From the NCBI RefSeq assembly GCF_031195445.1, contig NZ_CP133480.1, forward strand, positions 868,001-932,000: a stretch of 64,000 nucleotides of DNA. Reading direction: 5' to 3'. The notes under the pieces are model-generated. The model saw only the letters and a program-made list of their open reading frames with translations. It searched no databases and was not told the origin of the DNA. Below, in pieces: positions 8,099 through 16,710 of this stretch. Numbering within the stretch: position 1 is the first letter of the stretch; every line of letters starts with the position of its first letter. The translations under genes were made by a program, and so were the position numbers. This DNA is from Acuticoccus sp. MNP-M23. GTDB taxonomy: Bacteria > Pseudomonadota > Alphaproteobacteria > Rhizobiales > Amorphaceae.

Positions 8099-9478
8099 TC
8101 ATGCTGCGCGCAATTCCGCGGCAAGTTCGTCCAGCGTCCGGCGGGCGCGCTTCACCAGTTCGTCGCATTCAGACTCGGTGATCACCAATGGCGGTGCAAT
8201 CACCAGGCTGTCGCCCACCGCGCGCATCACGAGGCCGTTCTTCACCGCAAGGTCGCGGCAGCGGCTCCCCACATCGGCTTCGGCGGAAAAGCGCGTGCCG
8301 GTCGCCTTGTCGGCCACCAGCTCCAGCGCGCCGATGAGTCCGGTCATTCGCGTTTCGCCGACCAGAGGGTGATCCGCCAGCGTTGCCCAGCGGGCCTGAA
8401 GGGCGGGGCCGGTGGTCTCGGCCACCTGCGGCACCAGGTTTTCGCGGTGCATGATGGCAAGGTTGGCCAGCCCCGCGGCGCAGGCCGCAGGGTGGCCCGA
8501 ATAAGTGTAGCCGTGGAAGATCTCGCCCGCGGTGGCGAGCACGTCCGTTACACGATCCGACAGGAAGACGCCGCCAGCAGGGATGTAGCCGGAGGTCATC
8601 CCCTTGGCGATGGACATGAAATCGGGTTCGATGCCGAAGGTCTCCGAGCCGAACCAGTTGCCGGTGCGGCCGAAACCGCAGATCACTTCGTCGGCCACAA
8701 GCAGGATGTCGCGTTCGCGGCAGATCCGCTGCACCTCGGGCCAGTAGGTGGCGGGCGGAATGACGACGCCGCCCGCGCCCTGGATCGGCTCGCCGATGAA
8801 GGCCGCCACGTTGTCGGCGCCGATCCGGTCGATCTCCGCCTCCAGCGCGCGCGCCGCCTCCAGCCCGAACTCGTCCGGCGACAGCCCGCGCGGCCGGCCC
8901 TCGCCGAACCAGTAAGGCTGGGCAATGTGGCTGATGCCCTCGATGGGAAGGCCCGACTGGCCGTGCATCGCGCCCATGCCGCCAAGGCTCGCGCCGACGA
9001 CGGTGGACCCGTGATAGCCGTTGCGGCGTGCGATGAAATGCTTCTTGCCGGGTTTGCCCTTCAGGTCCCAGTAGATCCGGGCGAGGCGAAACACCGTGTC
9101 GTTGGCCTCCGAGCCGCTGCCCGCGAAAAAGACGCGGTTCATGTGCTCGGGCGCAACGGCGCACAGCGCCTCGGCAAACTCGGCCACCGCCGGGTGGGTG
9201 CACTGGAAGAAAGTGTTGTAGTAGGGCAGCGTTTCAAGCTGGCGGGCCACCGCGTCGACAATCTCCTGCCGGCCGTAGCCGACGGCGACGTTCCACAGGC
9301 CCGACATTCCGTCGAGGATCCGGTTGCCGTCCGAATCTTCGAGCCAGACCCCGCGGGCACGCACGATGACGCGAGAACCCTTGGCGTTCAGCGCCTTCAT
9401 GTCGGTGAAGGGGTGCCAGTGGTGGGCGGCGTCGATCGCCTGATAATCTGCGGTGGAACGGAAATTGTCGAACTGCAT
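8099..9478 (-). CDS. spuC: Class III PLP aminotransferase, SpuC/putrescine-pyruvate type
   Basis: 459-aa pyridoxal-phosphate omega-aminotransferase. Recognisable are HHWHPFTDMK at the N terminus, GSEANDT for phosphate binding, the aspartate motif VADEVICGFGRTG, and the PLP lysine in SIAKGMTSGY. It resembles polyamine:pyruvate and beta-alanine-type aminotransferases, and would convert putrescine or another omega-amine to the aldehyde. ATG at 9478 has a GAGGGT site. It heads the leftward polyamine operon and faces the glutamine synthetase-like gene across about 105 nt of shared promoter region. DoeD-type diaminobutyrate transaminases belong to the same family, so exact substrate is open. Confidence 0.83.
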   Translation of the reverse strand: MQFDNFRSTADYQAIDAAHHWHPFTDMKALNAKGSRVIVRARGVWLEDSDGNRILDGMSGLWNVAVGYGRQEIVDAVARQLETLPYYNTFFQCTHPAVAEFAEALCAVAPEHMNRVFFAGSGSEANDTVFRLARIYWDLKGKPGKKHFIARRNGYHGSTVVGASLGGMGAMHGQSGLPIEGISHIAQPYWFGEGRPRGLSPDEFGLEAARALEAEIDRIGADNVAAFIGEPIQGAGGVVIPPATYWPEVQRICRERDILLVADEVICGFGRTGNWFGSETFGIEPDFMSIAKGMTSGYIPAGGVFLSDRVTDVLATAGEIFHGYTYSGHPAACAAGLANLAIMHRENLVPQVAETTGPALQARWATLADHPLVGETRMTGLIGALELVADKATGTRFSAEADVGSRCRDLAVKNGLVMRAVGDSLVIAPPLVITESECDELVKRARRTLDELAAELRAA

Positions 9479-9583
9479 GGGACCCTCGCACCGCACCGGC
9501 GTGTGGCGCGGCTCTAGCGGTCAATCGCCAAAAGGTCTACTGCCGCGCAACTCATCCCCCGGTCCCTGCCAGAGGCATTCACG

Positions 9584-10963
9584 ATGACGGGCGCGCCCGA
9601 CAGTTTCGACATCCAGCCCTTTGCCGACAAGCTGGCGCAGATGACCGCCCAGCATCCGGACGTTGCCCTGGGCGAGATCTTTGCGGTAAACCTCAACGGC
9701 GCCCTCCATGGCAAGCGGGTGCCATTGTCGACCTTGCTGAAGCTGGCGGCCGATGGGCCGCGCGCCCTGCGCTTCCAGCTCTCGCTCGCCGGCCTGGACG
9801 TGTTTGGCGATGATGTGGCCGAGGCGCGGATCGCCATGGAGATCGGCGACCCGGACGGCGCCTTCGTGCCGGTGGCCGATACGCTGGCAGTCGCCCCTTT
9901 CGGCGCCACACCCATGTTCCTGCTGCAAGGCATGTTCGGAGCCCAGAGCCAGGACGTGCTCAGCCCGCTCGACCCGCGCAGCATCCTGCTGGCACAGGAT
10001 GCCCGCGCCCGCGCCGCCGGCCTGACGCCCGTGATGGCGCTGGAGATCGAATTCTACCTCATCGACCCGAAGGCGAACACGCCGGCGTGCCATCCAAGCC
10101 GCGGCACACCGCTCGGCCGCTCGCAGGTTCTCGACGTCGACCTTCTGGAGGCGTTCGACCCGGTCCTGTCAGACATTCGCGACAGTGCCGCGCGACTAGG
10201 CTTGCCGGCCGACACCATCCTCGCCGAGTTCGGCGCCGGGCAGTTCGAGATCAACCTCGCCCACACCGATGCAGCGCGCGCATGCGACCAGCTGGTTGCG
10301 CTGAAGCGGCTCGTAAAGGTCAAGGCGCGGGCGCACGGGCTGGATGCGACGTTCATGGCAAAGCCCTTTACCGGCTGGTCGGGCTCGGGCCTTCACCTCC
10401 ACCTCAGCATGCTGGACGGAGACGGGCGCAACGTGTTCGACGAACCGGGCACCCCCGTCGGCCCGCGCCTCGGGCATGCCATCGCGGGGCTGGCCGGCAC
10501 CGCGCGCGAAACCTTCCTGATGGCAGCGCCGCACCTCAACTCCTACCGGCGGCACCGCCCGGGCTCCTATGCCCCCATCGGCGCCACCTGGGGGGTGGAC
10601 AACCGCGGCGCTGCCATCCGCGTGCCCACCGCCACAGGCCCGGCCGCCCGGCTGGAGCACAGGATTGCCGGCGCCGATGCCAACCCCTATCTCGTCGCAG
10701 CCACGGTTCTGGCCGGGGCGCTGCACGGGATGGAAAATGCGCTGACGCCGAGCGCGCCTTGCGAAAGCGATTTCGGCGAAGGCGACCGCTTTCCGGAGGC
10801 GTGGACCGAGGCCATCGACCTGTTCGAGGGCTCGGACCATGTGGCGAACACCTTCGGCACGGAGTTCGCGCGGGTGTTCGCGGCCATGAAGCGGCAGGAG
10901 GCGGCCGCCCTGCGTGCCCGCGTCACCGACGTCGAGCACGCCGTCTATCTGCGAAACGTCTAG
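9584..10963 (+). CDS. Glutamine synthetase family protein, gamma-glutamylpolyamine synthetase-like (PuuA)
   Basis: 459-aa ATP-dependent ligase of the glutamine synthetase fold. Active-site segments are visible in order: EIEFYLID (first Glu of the metal site), EFGAGQFEINL, the ATP/ammonia-site run SGSGLHLHLSM, NRGAAIRVP and RLEHRIAGADANPYLV. The divergence from canonical GlnA and the location opposite a polyamine importer and aminotransferase suggest gamma-glutamylation of putrescine or another amine, as PuuA does. The stop TAG at 10961-10963 is formed by the first three bases of the large palindrome that follows. Whether it acts on putrescine, ethanolamine or a monoamine cannot be decided from sequence. 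Confidence 0.82.
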   Translation: MTGAPDSFDIQPFADKLAQMTAQHPDVALGEIFAVNLNGALHGKRVPLSTLLKLAADGPRALRFQLSLAGLDVFGDDVAEARIAMEIGDPDGAFVPVADTLAVAPFGATPMFLLQGMFGAQSQDVLSPLDPRSILLAQDARARAAGLTPVMALEIEFYLIDPKANTPACHPSRGTPLGRSQVLDVDLLEAFDPVLSDIRDSAARLGLPADTILAEFGAGQFEINLAHTDAARACDQLVALKRLVKVKARAHGLDATFMAKPFTGWSGSGLHLHLSMLDGDGRNVFDEPGTPVGPRLGHAIAGLAGTARETFLMAAPHLNSYRRHRPGSYAPIGATWGVDNRGAAIRVPTATGPAARLEHRIAGADANPYLVAATVLAGALHGMENALTPSAPCESDFGEGDRFPEAWTEAIDLFEGSDHVANTFGTEFARVFAAMKRQEAAALRARVTDVEHAVYLRNV

Positions 10964-11227
10964 AGCGTTTCTCGCTCCTATTGCCCCACCCGATGGCCCG
11001 CTGACGCAGGGTGGCAAGGAGCGTCGTGCAGCCGGTAGCGGGAGTACCGGCAAGCGGCGTGACGCTGTCCACCCTGCGTCAGCGGGCCACCCGGAGGGCG
11101 CCGCCAGGGCGTTCGCCGGACTGCGTTGCAGCGCTTGGCCGTGCGGCCGGCACGCCCGGCGCGCTGCGCCTCGCCGGCAAACGCCCTGACGACGTCGAGT
11201 GGGCCAATACGAGCGAGAAACGCTCTA
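10961..11227. repeat. Nested palindromic intergenic element (three-arm structure)
   Basis: A 267-bp non-coding block between convergent genes. Outer arms 10961-10983 and 11205-11227 are inverted copies matching at 22 of 23 positions, and pairing continues inward to about 10995/11193 with three more mismatches. Inside are two further inverted repeats: 10995-11014 with 11069-11088 (20 of 20) and 11105-11119 with 11174-11188 (14 of 15), each enclosing smaller stems such as GCCGGTA/TACCGGC and GCAGCGC/GCGCTGC. Each outer tip, GAGCG-TTTCT-CGCTC, is itself a small hairpin. The folded form would be a stem with two side arms. Each end begins TAG, giving the stop codons of both flanking genes. It carries no ORF and resembles a mosaic palindromic or MITE-like repeat; family not identified. 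Confidence 0.85.
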
Positions 11228-12100
11228 GCCTTCGTCGGCGCCATCCTCGCGCGCGATCCGCAGCGGCTCCTTGAAGGTCATCGTGCGGTAGGGGAACGGG
11301 ATCTCGATGCCCGCATCGTCCAGCGCGCGCTTGACCGCGGCAACCACCTCATCGCGCGAGGTGCGCACGTCGACCGGCTTGGAGCCGGTCCACCACGTCA
11401 CCTCGAAGTTGATCGACGAACTGGCAAATTCCTGCGCGAAGATCTGCACCGGGCGGCCCTCGGTGATCACCGTGCTGCAGGCCTTCACCGCCTTGGCAAT
11501 CACGTCGCGCGAGGCGTCCACGTCCTCGCCATAGGCGACGCCGCAGATGAAAGTGGTGCGGCGCTGTTCCTGGTCGGTGATCACGGTCAGCGGGTTCTTG
11601 AACACCATCGCATTGGGCAGGATGACGAGCTGGCCGTCAGTCCGCCGCACATAGGTCTCGCGGATGGTGATGCGCTCGACGCACCCCTCGTGCCCGTTGC
11701 TGTCGACAAAATCTCCGATCCGCATGGACGCGCGAAACAGGATCATGATCCCGGCAAAGAAATTCTCGAACACGTCCTTGAACGCAAAACCGATAGCGAC
11801 CGAGCCAAGGCCGACGCCGGCCAGCGCAGACGCCGGTGTAAGGGTGGGAAACAGCACCACCGCTGCGGTGGTGAGGCCCACAACCCAGGTCAGAATGGAG
11901 GCAAGGAGCGTGAACAGCTCCTGGAGCGACTGGCGCAAACGCGCCCGCCGTGTGGCCGACTGGACCGCCCTGTGGACCAGCTTGGCCATAAGCCAGGTGA
12001 GGAGGATCACCGCAAAGGCTGCGGCAACTTCGGGCAACAGCTCAATGGCGTTGCGCCCCAGCCGCGTCATCTCGCGAACCAGGATCGTGATGGGTTCCAT
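11225..12100 (-). CDS. mscS: Small-conductance mechanosensitive channel, MscS family
   Basis: 291-aa inner-membrane channel protein. It has membrane segments at about residues 20-45, 68-90 and the pore-lining helix at about 95-125, where the Gly/Ala-rich ALAGVGLGSVAIGFAFKD is typical of TM3, followed by the beta domain with GDFVDSNGHEGCVERI. It should open under hypo-osmotic stress and release solutes. ATG at 12100 follows GAGGAAA; a longer frame upstream has no such support. Its TAG stop is supplied by the right end of the palindromic element. Function is clear at family level. Confidence 0.88.
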   Translation of the reverse strand: MEPITILVREMTRLGRNAIELLPEVAAAFAVILLTWLMAKLVHRAVQSATRRARLRQSLQELFTLLASILTWVVGLTTAAVVLFPTLTPASALAGVGLGSVAIGFAFKDVFENFFAGIMILFRASMRIGDFVDSNGHEGCVERITIRETYVRRTDGQLVILPNAMVFKNPLTVITDQEQRRTTFICGVAYGEDVDASRDVIAKAVKACSTVITEGRPVQIFAQEFASSSINFEVTWWTGSKPVDVRTSRDEVVAAVKRALDDAGIEIPFPYRTMTFKEPLRIAREDGADEG

Positions 12101-12306
12101 TGGTGTTTCCTCAGCCGGCCGTTTCGGAAATAACCCGCGGGCGGCTCCTTGGTTCACCACTTTGTCACAGGACCAGGCGACAGGATGCGCTTGCCTTGGG
12201 CAAGCCTGCCGGGGCACCCTCCCCGCCCCAAGGAGATTGAAGCATTGACGCGCGCATCCAAGACAGACCATCGGCCCGTGAAGGCTGGCGCCGCGCGGTT
12301 CCCGCA

Positions 12307-13065
12307 ATGACGCACGCAACGCCGCTGCCGTCCGAGGCGCCGCAGGAGAACCCGCGCGACCTCAGCGCCTTCGCCCATGTCGACACATGGATCTTCGACC
12401 TCGACAACACGCTCTACCCTTCGCACACGGACCTGTTTGCCCAGGTCGACCAGCGGATGGGCGACTTTGTGGCAAAGCTTCTCGACATGGAGCGCAGCGC
12501 CGCCCACCTTTTGCAGAAGGACTATTACAAGCGCTACGGCACCACGCTGCGCGGCCTGATGGTGGAGCACGGGATCAACCCGGACGGTTTCCTCGAGTTC
12601 GTCCACGACATCGACCACTCGAAGGTGCTGCCCGACCCTCGCCTCGGCGCGGCGCTGGAGGCGCTCCCGGGCCGCCGCTTCATCATGACCAACGGCACCA
12701 CTGCCCACTCCAACGCCATCACCGGACGCCTTGGCCTGGACGCCCACTTCGAGGACGTGTTCGACATTGTCGCAGCAGACCTCATCCCCAAGCCAGCGGC
12801 GGAAACCTACACGCGGTTCTGGGACAAGCACGGGATCGACCCCGCCCGCTCGGCCATGTTCGAAGATCTTTCGCGCAACCTTGTGGTGCCGGCTGAACAC
12901 GGGATGCGTACGGTGCTGATCGTGCCGGAGGGAACGCGCGAGGTTTTCCGCGAGGACTGGGAGCTTGAGGGACGCGAGGCCCCGCACGTCGAATATGTGA
13001 CGGACGATCTTGCCGGCTTTCTGGAGCGTCTTCCGGGCGCCCTCGCGCCCGCCGCGCCGGATTGA
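12307..13065 (+). CDS. HAD-superfamily pyrimidine 5'-nucleotidase
   Basis: 252-aa HAD phosphatase. Motif I is DLDNTLYP with nucleophile D31 and D33, motif II is the Thr in IMTNGT, and the later Lys (IPKPAAE) and Asp (FEDLSRN) motifs are present. DLDNTLYP and FEDLSRN together mark the pyrimidine 5'-nucleotidase (SDT1/PpaA-like) subfamily, which dephosphorylates UMP, CMP or related nucleotides. The ATG at 12307 has only a weak ribosome site, so a slightly later start is possible. It is divergent from mscS and lies about 85 nt upstream of dapD on the same strand. Confidence 0.85.
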   Translation: MTHATPLPSEAPQENPRDLSAFAHVDTWIFDLDNTLYPSHTDLFAQVDQRMGDFVAKLLDMERSAAHLLQKDYYKRYGTTLRGLMVEHGINPDGFLEFVHDIDHSKVLPDPRLGAALEALPGRRFIMTNGTTAHSNAITGRLGLDAHFEDVFDIVAADLIPKPAAETYTRFWDKHGIDPARSAMFEDLSRNLVVPAEHGMRTVLIVPEGTREVFREDWELEGREAPHVEYVTDDLAGFLERLPGALAPAAPD

Positions 13066-13150
13066 AGCGCCGGCCGCCACCACCCGGCCCTATGATTTTC
13101 ACAGCCGAGCCATTATGTCTTCGGCGGACCCACACGCCTTTGGACTTTCG

Positions 13151-14005
13151 ATGCAAATAAATTCCGCCGAGCGCGAGCGCCTGGAAGCCACCATTGATGC
13201 CGCGTTCGAAGAGCGCAGCACCGTGACAGCCCGCACCACCGGCCGCGTGCGCGATGCCGTGGACAAGGCCCTCGGCCTTCTGGACCGCGGCGTCCTGCGC
13301 GTTGCCGAGCCTGACGGTGCCGGCGGCTGGAAGATCAACGAGTGGCTCAAGAAAGCCGTCCTCCTCTCGTTCCGCCTCACCCCGATGGAAACCATCGAAG
13401 GCGCCGCCGGCAACGCAAGCTGGTGGGACAAGGTGCCTTCCAAGTTTGCCGGCTGGTCGGCGCTTGATTTCGAGCAGGCCGGCTTCCGCGCCGTTCCGGG
13501 CTCGATCGTGCGCCGCTCGGCCTTCATCGCGCCCGGTGTGGTGCTGATGCCCTCTTTCGTGAACCTCGGCGCCTACGTCGACGAAGGCACCATGGTCGAT
13601 ACGTGGGCGACCATCGGCTCCTGCGCACAGATCGGCAAGAACTGCCACATCTCGGGCGGTGCCGGCATTGGCGGCGTGCTTGAGCCGCTGCAGGCCGCGC
13701 CCGTCATCATCGAGGACAACTGCTTCATCGGCGCCCGGTCCGAAGTGGCCGAAGGCGTCCGCGTCGGCACCGGCTCGGTGCTCTCCATGGGTGTGTTCCT
13801 CGGCGCCTCGACCAAGGTGATCGACCGCGCCACCGGCGAGACCTTCATGGGCGAGGTGCCGCCCTACTCCGTGGTGGTGCCGGGCAACATCGCCACCAAG
13901 TCCGGCGGCGGGCACGACCTTTCCCTCGCCGCTGCCATCATCGTGAAGCGGGTGGACGAGCGCACGCGCTCGAAGACGTCGATCAACGAGCTGCTTCGAG
14001 ACTGA
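13151..14005 (+). CDS. dapD: Tetrahydrodipicolinate N-succinyltransferase
   Basis: Transfers succinyl from succinyl-CoA to 2,3,4,5-tetrahydrodipicolinate in the lysine/meso-diaminopimelate pathway. The 284 aa match alphaproteobacterial DapD throughout: [23 protein letters not shown], a left-handed beta-helix from about residue 100 ([18 protein letters not shown], read in pieces [10 protein letters not shown] and FVNLGAYV), [23 protein letters not shown], and the C-terminal VKRVDE and [11 protein letters not shown] place the start at the ATG at 13151 because it gives the usual family length; an ATG 36 nt upstream at 13115 is an alternative. It heads dapD-DUF805-dapE. Confidence 0.93.
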   Translation: MQINSAERERLEATIDAAFEERSTVTARTTGRVRDAVDKALGLLDRGVLRVAEPDGAGGWKINEWLKKAVLLSFRLTPMETIEGAAGNASWWDKVPSKFAGWSALDFEQAGFRAVPGSIVRRSAFIAPGVVLMPSFVNLGAYVDEGTMVDTWATIGSCAQIGKNCHISGGAGIGGVLEPLQAAPVIIEDNCFIGARSEVAEGVRVGTGSVLSMGVFLGASTKVIDRATGETFMGEVPPYSVVVPGNIATKSGGGHDLSLAAAIIVKRVDERTRSKTSINELLRD

Positions 14006-14006
14006 C

Positions 14007-14381
14007 ATGGCCGGAGCGCGCCAGCCGACATTATTGTGGGCCCTTCTGGGCCTCGACGGACGTGTCAGCCGGGAGGTGTTCTGGCTGGGCAATTTCGGCT
14101 GCGGCTTTATCGGCGTCGCGCTCCTGATGCCATCCCTCGACCCGGACACCGGGGCCCTGGTTCTGGCGCCGACCTCGCCGGTCGTGTTTGCGGCCCTGTT
14201 GTGGACCGAGGTGGCGTTGGCGGTGAAACGCCTGCACGACCGCAACCTGACCGGCTGGTACGCCGCGGCGTTCGGCATCCCTGTTCTGGGCCTTGCTGCC
14301 TTCTTCGTCATCGGGCTTCTGCCCGGCGACCGGGGCGCCAACAAGTACGGGCCTGCCACCAACACACGCGGACCGGTTTGA
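14007..14381 (+). CDS. DUF805 family small membrane protein
   Basis: 124-aa integral membrane protein of the DUF805 family, function unknown. Diagnostic parts are GLDGRVSREVFW at the N terminus, KRLHDRNLTGWY in the middle and PGDRGANKYGP at the C terminus, with about four hydrophobic segments between. Start codon ATG lies 1 nt after the dapD stop, so it is cotranscribed, and it is followed within about 20 nt by dapE. The dapD-DUF805-dapE order suggests a link with cell wall precursor supply, but no biochemical role is known to me. Confidence 0.85.
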   Translation: MAGARQPTLLWALLGLDGRVSREVFWLGNFGCGFIGVALLMPSLDPDTGALVLAPTSPVVFAALLWTEVALAVKRLHDRNLTGWYAAAFGIPVLGLAAFFVIGLLPGDRGANKYGPATNTRGPV

Positions 14382-14403
14382 CGGGCCGGCGAAGAGAACT
14401 CCC

Positions 14404-15564
14404 ATGAGCCGCACGCCAAGCGCCACCGTCGACCCTGTCGCCCTCGCCAAAGACCTCATCCGCGTCAACTCGGTGACGCCGGCCGGCCCGGCCTGTTTCG
14501 ACATTGTCGAGACCGTGCTCGCTGGTGCGGGCTTCACCGTGGAACGCGTGTTCTTCGACGAGGACGGCAGCGGCCCCGTCGAGAACCTCTTTGCCACCGC
14601 TGGCGACGGCAACCGCCATCTCGCCTTTGCCGGCCACGTCGATGTCGTCCCCCCCGGCCCCGCCGAGGCCTGGACCCACGACCCTTTCGGCGCCGCCACC
14701 GACGGCGACACGCTTTATGGCCGCGGCGCGCAGGACATGAAGGGCGGCGTCGCCGCAATGATCGCGGCCGCCGTGTCCTGGCGCGCCGAGGGCGGACCGG
14801 GTCGCATCTCGTTCCTCATCACCGGAGACGAGGAAGGCCCGGCCCTCAGCGGCACCCGGCCGCTGATGGCATGGTGCGCCGAACGCACCAGTTTCGATGC
14901 CGCCATTGTCGGCGAGCCCACCTCGCGCGAGGTTCTGGGCGACACCATCAAGATCGGCCGGCGCGGGTCCCTCTCCGCCACCATCACAATCAAGGGCAAG
15001 CAGGGCCACGTCGCCTACCAGCACAACGCGGAAAACCCCATCGCGCACGCCGTTGCCATCGGCGCTGCGCTGATGGCGCCGCTTGATGAAGGGAGCGCAG
15101 CGTTCGCCCCCACCAACCTTGAAATCACCTCGATGGATGTGGGCAACACGGCATTCAACGTCATTCCCGGTGAGGCGGCTCTGCGCTTCAACGTGCGCTT
15201 CAACGACCACTGGACCGCCGACACGCTGAAAGCCGAGCTTGGCGGCAGGATCGAGCGCGCCGCCCCCGGCGCCAAAATGAGCATCGCCTGGCAACCCGGC
15301 ATCAGCGACTGTTTCCTCACCCGCGATGACGCCCTGATCGAAGCGGTGACCAGCGCCGTTGCAACCGTCACCGGCGTAACCCCCGAGGCGACGACGGGCG
15401 GCGGCACCTCGGACGCACGCTTCATCAAGAATTATTGCCCGGTGATCGAATTCGGGGCTGTGGGATCGACCATGCATCAGGTGGACGAGCGCACGTCCGT
15501 CGCCGAGCTGGAAACGCTCACCAAAGCCTACGGGGCAATCATCGCCAGCGTTCTGGCCCCATGA
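14404..15564 (+). CDS. dapE: Succinyl-diaminopimelate desuccinylase
   Basis: Zinc hydrolase that removes succinate from N-succinyl-LL-diaminopimelate to give LL-DAP for lysine and peptidoglycan. 386 aa with M20 residues H78 and D80 (AGHVDVVP), D111 (YGRGAQDMKGG), E143 and E144 (GDEE), a lid domain from about 180 to 290 with KQGHVAYQHNAENP, and the C-terminal H in GSTMHQVDE. Start ATG at 14404 follows GAAGAGA; the longer upstream frame runs over the DUF805 gene and was rejected. Same operon as dapD, giving two steps of the succinylase branch together. Confidence 0.94.
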   Translation: MSRTPSATVDPVALAKDLIRVNSVTPAGPACFDIVETVLAGAGFTVERVFFDEDGSGPVENLFATAGDGNRHLAFAGHVDVVPPGPAEAWTHDPFGAATDGDTLYGRGAQDMKGGVAAMIAAAVSWRAEGGPGRISFLITGDEEGPALSGTRPLMAWCAERTSFDAAIVGEPTSREVLGDTIKIGRRGSLSATITIKGKQGHVAYQHNAENPIAHAVAIGAALMAPLDEGSAAFAPTNLEITSMDVGNTAFNVIPGEAALRFNVRFNDHWTADTLKAELGGRIERAAPGAKMSIAWQPGISDCFLTRDDALIEAVTSAVATVTGVTPEATTGGGTSDARFIKNYCPVIEFGAVGSTMHQVDERTSVAELETLTKAYGAIIASVLAP

Positions 15565-15598
15565 GGGCCATGTTCGCTGCGGCTCCTGCGGCCGTGCC

Positions 15599-16153
15599 AT
15601 GCTGAGCGCGGCGGAAATCAACCGCTCGCTGCGCGGCGCGTGGCTCCTGTTCCTCGGGCGCGAGGAAGGACTTCAGGCGCTCGACCGTTCGGTCGACGGC
15701 TTCTGGCGTTCGTTTGCGGTGATCGTGCTCGTGCTGCCGCTGACGGCAATCAGCGTCGTCGCCGTCACGCGCGGCGATCCGGACCGCGCCTTCAGCGACA
15801 TTTTCCTGTCACAGATCCCCCTGCTCCTCCTCGACTGGGTGATTTTCCCCCTCGTGATGGCGCTGGTGGCGCGGCCGCTCGGCGTCTCCGCGCATTATGT
15901 GTCCTATGTGGTCGCCCGCAATTGGGCAGCGCCGATCACGGCCGCCATCCTCACCGTGCCGCTGGTGCTGGAGGGGGCTGGCTTCTTGCCGGTGGAAGGC
16001 GCCAACCTCCTTTCCATCATCGCGCTGCTGATGGTGCTCTACTACCATTTCCGGGTCTTACGGCTGGCGTTGAAGACGCCGGTATCGCTGTCGATCGGGC
16101 TGGTGGTTGCCGACTTCTGCGTGACCATGGTGCTGATCGGCATGTTCGGCTGA
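15599..16153 (+). CDS. Conserved membrane protein of unknown function
   Basis: 184 aa; not assigned to a family with confidence. It begins with a soluble stretch (to about residue 38, containing GREEGLQALDRSVDGFWRS in pieces such as GREEGL and SVDGFWRS) and then has about five hydrophobic segments at roughly 40-58, 70-92, 105-125, 132-150 and 162-182. It starts 34 nt after dapE on the same strand and is probably the last gene of that operon. Similar short membrane proteins follow dapE in related bacteria as far as I recall, but no function is established. Possible accessory to cell envelope synthesis, by context only. Confidence 0.7.
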   Translation: MLSAAEINRSLRGAWLLFLGREEGLQALDRSVDGFWRSFAVIVLVLPLTAISVVAVTRGDPDRAFSDIFLSQIPLLLLDWVIFPLVMALVARPLGVSAHYVSYVVARNWAAPITAAILTVPLVLEGAGFLPVEGANLLSIIALLMVLYYHFRVLRLALKTPVSLSIGLVVADFCVTMVLIGMFG

Positions 16154-16175
16154 GGCTGGCAACGCCAGCGCCGCA

Positions 16176-16670
16176 TCAGTGGCTGGCGAGATCGGTGCCG
16201 GCCACCTCTTCCAGATCCGCAAGCAGCGTGTGCAGCGAGGCAAGGCGCGACGCGCCGTATTGTTCTTCGAGGCCGTCCGCGGTTTCGCGCCAGCTCTGGC
16301 GGGCGGCGTGGAAGGTCTTCATCCCGTGCGGTGTCAGGCTGAGGCGGCGCTCGCGGCGGTCATCGCCCGGACAGGCGGCAATGAAACCCGCCGCCCGCAT
16401 CCGCTCGACCGTGCGCGACAGGGTCGTCCGGTCGGTTCCCACGGCAACGGCCAGTGCCGACAGCGTCAGCGGAGATTCGCGGTTCAGCGTCGACAGCACC
16501 GCGTAGGTGACGATGGACACGCCATGCGGCTCCAGCGCCGCATCATAAACACTGGTGATCTGTCTCGCGACGCGGCGCAGCCGGAGACAGGTGCAGGGGA
16601 GAGATTTCTCCTCCTCGCTGCACCGCTTCTCTTCGATGGCTTCTATCGCTTCGGTCGGGCTATCGGTCAT
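16176..16670 (-). CDS. MarR family transcriptional regulator
   Basis: 164-aa winged-helix repressor. Helix-turn-helix and wing are in LTLSALAVAVGTDRTTLSRTVERM (pieces LTLSALAVAVG and TDRTTLSRTVERM) followed by the wing DDRRERRLSLTPHG. It opens with a Cys-containing stretch, CTCLRLRRVARQ, that could sense thiols or oxidants, though this is a guess. Start chosen at ATG 16670; an ATG at 16685 in the same frame is equally possible. The gene is divergent from a thioesterase gene, and a palindrome covers both candidate start regions, suggesting autoregulation and control of the neighbour. Confidence 0.85.
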   Translation of the reverse strand: MTDSPTEAIEAIEEKRCSEEEKSLPCTCLRLRRVARQITSVYDAALEPHGVSIVTYAVLSTLNRESPLTLSALAVAVGTDRTTLSRTVERMRAAGFIAACPGDDRRERRLSLTPHGMKTFHAARQSWRETADGLEEQYGASRLASLHTLLADLEEVAGTDLASH

Positions 16671-16686
16671 GTTGGATGATAACATG
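16668..16686. promoter_or_regulatory. Candidate MarR operator palindrome
   Basis: CATGTT-7 nt-AACATG, a perfect 6-bp inverted repeat between the divergent MarR and thioesterase genes, overlapping the possible start codons of both. Size and spacing fit a MarR-dimer site. Assignment rests on position and symmetry only. Confidence 0.4.
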
Positions 16687-16710
16687 GCGTCTCGGGTCCC
16701 AAGATCCAAG

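Noticed and set aside
10961-11227. Insertion sequence or coding remnant
   Set aside because: No transposase-like frame in the block, and its symmetry fits a palindromic repeat rather than a truncated IS; no target-site duplication could be seen at the ends.
12782-14419. 545-codon open frame on the minus strand
   Set aside because: Antisense to the nucleotidase, dapD and DUF805 genes; composition is shadow-like.
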